In this document: positions 62,091-64,000 of the stretch, piece after piece | Layout: each line of letters begins with the position of its first letter | Numbering within the stretch: position 1 is the stretch's first letter | Assembly: GCA_027494035.1 (NCBI GenBank) | Contig: JAOSJQ010000001.1 | Location: 1,364,001-1,428,000, forward strand | Source of the DNA: UTCFX2 sp002050125 | Lineage (GTDB): Bacteria; Chloroflexota; Anaerolineae; Anaerolineales; UBA4823 | Reading direction: 5' to 3' | Length of the DNA: 64,000 nucleotides | Notes under the pieces: model-generated | What the model was told of the DNA's origin: nothing | Database searches by the model: none | What the model saw: the letters and a program-made list of their open reading frames with translations, nothing else | Program-made: the position numbers and the translations under genes

Positions 62091-62987
62091 CTACTTACCC
62101 AAAATGGAAAGCAGCCACCTCTCGCGGCGGCTGCCCTGGGGGATGAAAAAGAGCCGCAGCCGGCGGAGCGCAAGGGCGAAGCGCCAGGCGCGGCTCGTGT
62201 AGACCTCATCCAGTTCGTGCTGCAACGCCGCGGAGCGCTCCCGGGCGGTAGAAAGCGCCTGCTCGAAGCGCTCCTGGATTTCCGCCAGGGTCGCTTCGAA
62301 ATGGGCTTCCTGCTGGGTCAGCGCCAGGTGAGTCTCCACGCCGTGCGAGCGGCGCTGGCGCAGTTCCCGACGCAGGCTGGCGAAGCGGCTTTCGTAGGCT
62401 TCTATGATCTGAGCGGCGGTCTTGTCGGTTTTGCGTAAGGTCACGCACCAGGGGGAGAATTCTTCCAGATCATCTTCGAGGTCGTGATAAAAACCGCTGC
62501 GTGCAAAGAGGCGCGCCCAATCTGCAGGGGTCAGCGGCTCCGGTTGATCCTCGTTTGTGGGACGTAGAGGCGCCTGACAGAAAAAGACCACTGGAGCGCT
62601 GCGGCAGATGTTCTCGATGATTTGTTCAACTTCGGGCGCGCCCAGCCCTGACAGGGCTTGTATGCACACCATCAGATCATAGGTCTCCTGGAATGGGTCG
62701 CTGTAAGCGGCGATGCGTAGAAAGGGTTGGATCTCCGCGTGAGCTTTTTCCAGGGTTGCGCTGGAGCGGTCGATCCCGTACGCCTCGATGCCTTGCCGGC
62801 GCAGGCTGGCGATCAGCAAGCCTGTATCGCAGCCCAGTTCCAGCACGCGTTTTGGGCGAAAGCGGTTCTGCAGGTGCTCAGCCAGGGCGTCGAATTCGAT
62901 CTGAATAGGCTCCGTCCGCGCGCGGTTGACCAGGTAAGGGTTGCCGCCGGGTTCTGTGCGGAGCAGACGCAAATCCTCGGCTTTCAT
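62091..62987 (-). CDS. SAM-dependent methyltransferase with C-terminal coiled coil
   Basis: 298 residues. VLELGCDTGLLIASLRRQGI at about 48-67 is the class I SAM-binding motif, and DLMVCIQALSGLGAPEV is the following strand-loop. From about residue 190 it turns into a charged coiled coil that ends in EVYTSRAWRFALALRRLRLF, a tail often found in O-antigen chain-terminating or glycan-modifying enzymes. It may methylate a sugar and cap the chain. The start follows the rmlD-like stop by 16 bases. Confidence 0.85.
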   Translation of the reverse strand: MKAEDLRLLRTEPGGNPYLVNRARTEPIQIEFDALAEHLQNRFRPKRVLELGCDTGLLIASLRRQGIEAYGIDRSSATLEKAHAEIQPFLRIAAYSDPFQETYDLMVCIQALSGLGAPEVEQIIENICRSAPVVFFCQAPLRPTNEDQPEPLTPADWARLFARSGFYHDLEDDLEEFSPWCVTLRKTDKTAAQIIEAYESRFASLRRELRQRRSHGVETHLALTQQEAHFEATLAEIQERFEQALSTARERSAALQHELDEVYTSRAWRFALALRRLRLFFIPQGSRRERWLLSILGK

Positions 62988-63003
62988 CGGTTTTTTTCGT
63001 AAG

Positions 63004-63900
63004 TCAACGCTCGAAAGATCCGCCGGGGTCCATGGCGAGGCGCAGCGCTTCCTGCCAGGGCGGCAGGCGCAAGCCGAACGTGGTTTCGAACCGGCTGCAA
63101 TCCAGCGCGGAGAAGAGCGGGCGGATGGCGGGCGTAGGGAAATCGCTTGTCGCCGCGGGCAGCAGCTCGCGGCAGACCTGGGCAGCCGGGTCGGGGTCCA
63201 GCTCCAGGATCGCCCGAGCCCACTCCAGCCGGCTGGTGGCGCCCGCGCCCGCCAGATGGTACAAGCCGCGCCGCTCGCGCACCCAATCCAGATTGTGCGG
63301 AACGCCCTGCACCAGGAGCAAAGCGCTGGCTTCGGCTAACATGCGCGCCCAGGTGGGGCCGCCGATCTGGTCGGCGACTACGTGCAGCGCGGGGTTCTGG
63401 CGCGACCAGCTCAATACTTTCCTGACAAAGCTGTCGCGCCTCAGGCTGTAAACCCAGCTCGTCCGGAAAATCAGATAATCCCCGCCAGTTTCAGCCACAG
63501 CCTGCTCGCCGGCTAACTTGCTGCGCCCGTAAACGCTCAGCGGGTTTGGGGGATCCTCTTCGCGATAAGGCTGTCCGGCGCGCCCGTCGAAGACGTAGTC
63601 GGTCGAGTAATGGACAAAAACCGCCCCAATTGTTCTGGCGCATTCAGCCAGCGCACCTGGGGCGGCGGCGTTTACTTGCATGGCGATCTCAGGTTCGCTT
63701 TCAGCCCGATCAACCTGCGTGTAAGCCGCAGCGTTGATCAGCACCTGGGGCTTTTTTTGCTGCACCGCGCGGCAGAGATCGTCCGGTTTAGCCAGGTCGA
63801 TCTCAGGATAGTCGAGTGAACTGAGCTCGCCGAGCGGCGCCAGCGCACGTTGTAATTCCCAACCCAATTGTCCGTTTTTACCGAGCAGTAGGATGCGCAT
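63004..63900 (-). CDS. rfbD: dTDP-4-dehydrorhamnose reductase
   Basis: 298 residues. It makes dTDP-L-rhamnose in the last step of its synthesis. Features are MRILLLGKNGQLGWELQRAL (NAD(P)-binding), AAAYTQVDRAESE, STDYVFDG and YGRSKLAGE with the Tyr-x3-Lys catalytic pair. ATG 63900 is chosen; a TTG two codons upstream is less likely. It supplies rhamnose to the several rhamnosyltransferase-like enzymes in this cluster. Confidence 0.93.
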   Translation of the reverse strand: MRILLLGKNGQLGWELQRALAPLGELSSLDYPEIDLAKPDDLCRAVQQKKPQVLINAAAYTQVDRAESEPEIAMQVNAAAPGALAECARTIGAVFVHYSTDYVFDGRAGQPYREEDPPNPLSVYGRSKLAGEQAVAETGGDYLIFRTSWVYSLRRDSFVRKVLSWSRQNPALHVVADQIGGPTWARMLAEASALLLVQGVPHNLDWVRERRGLYHLAGAGATSRLEWARAILELDPDPAAQVCRELLPAATSDFPTPAIRPLFSALDCSRFETTFGLRLPPWQEALRLAMDPGGSFER

Positions 63901-63927
63901 GTGCAATAGAGGGTCAATTGCCCGGGC

Positions 63928-64000
63928 TCATTGATCCGGGAAGACGATATCGTCATCAGCCAGTCGCAGCAGGTAAGCCCCATACTGGTTGTTGCGGAAT
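63928..64000 (-). CDS. C-terminal end of a gene, probably glucose-1-phosphate thymidylyltransferase
   Basis: Only the last 23 codons are in the window (ending in NNQYGAYLLRLADDD...PDQ). The YGxYLLRL end is typical of RfbA/RmlA, and it precedes rfbD. It would make dTDP-glucose, the start of the rhamnose pathway. Too little is visible for certainty. Confidence 0.45.
   Translation of the reverse strand, partial: FRNNQYGAYLLRLADDDIVFPDQ

Noticed and set aside
1..64000. tRNA, rRNA, CRISPR array, insertion sequence or prophage
   Set aside because: No cloverleaf, rRNA signature, regular repeat array, transposase or phage gene was found on either strand.

Overview
The window reads as a chromosomal stretch of a moderately GC-rich bacterium, most likely a Chloroflexota member of the Anaerolineae type. 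This is an inference from gene content and was not searched. Supporting it are the DUF2089/DUF4097 envelope modules, LysM plus beta-lytic-type M23 lipoproteins with proline- and threonine-rich linkers, a fused glutamate formiminotransferase/cyclodeaminase, sigma70-like promoters and GGAGG ribosome binding sites. No rRNA, tRNA, CRISPR array, insertion sequence or phage gene was seen.

Layout. 1-3.7 kb: two tandem SAM hydroxide adenosyltransferases, divergent from an ECF sigma/anti-sigma pair that is followed by a zinc ribbon, a TlpA-type thioredoxin and an OsmC protein. 3.7-6.6 kb: an envelope module in which a DUF2089 regulator and three further proteins all carry the same short helical SHOCT-like motif. 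6.7-11.6 kb: three tandem paralogous LysM/M23A lipoproteins. 11.8-18.1 kb: a bacterioferritin, an AT-rich (probably acquired) membrane glycosyltransferase, a LecA-like secreted protein, an FHA protein, a secreted M28 peptidase and lipB. 18.3-28.1 kb: proteostasis and housekeeping genes (clpB, DUF4239, thioredoxin-DUF2892, dcd, an M23B lipoprotein, ftcD, a CbpA-type DnaJ and two Hsp20 genes). 28.2-29.5 kb: arsR-arsM. 29.6-36.2 kb: a lone 2-oxoacid acyltransferase catalytic domain, a UGT-like glycosyltransferase, a CcrM-like GANTC methyltransferase, a GAP-family membrane protein, plsC and an aldo/keto reductase. 36.4-39.3 kb: a tight UbiD - AcnX large - AcnX small operon. 39.5-64 kb: a YtxH protein, a secreted metalloprotease and a large surface-polysaccharide region.

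The polysaccharide region holds two tandem pairs of chain-length regulator plus Wzy-like polymerase, a WecA-like initiating transferase, at least six glycosyltransferases, a GH26-like hydrolase, dTDP-rhamnose genes and, on the opposite strand, a fatty acyl-AMP ligase with its acyl carrier protein. Together these could build, elongate, trim and possibly lipidate a rhamnose-containing surface glycan.

The most notable system is the UbiD/AcnX operon. It matches the two signature enzymes of the archaeal-type mevalonate route (phosphomevalonate dehydratase and anhydromevalonate phosphate decarboxylase), unexpected in a bacterium. A caution for the whole window: nine genes are broken by eleven single-base frameshifts, almost all in short G/C runs with an intact conserved continuation in the next frame. 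This looks more like sequencing or assembly error than gene decay, so these genes are annotated across the break.
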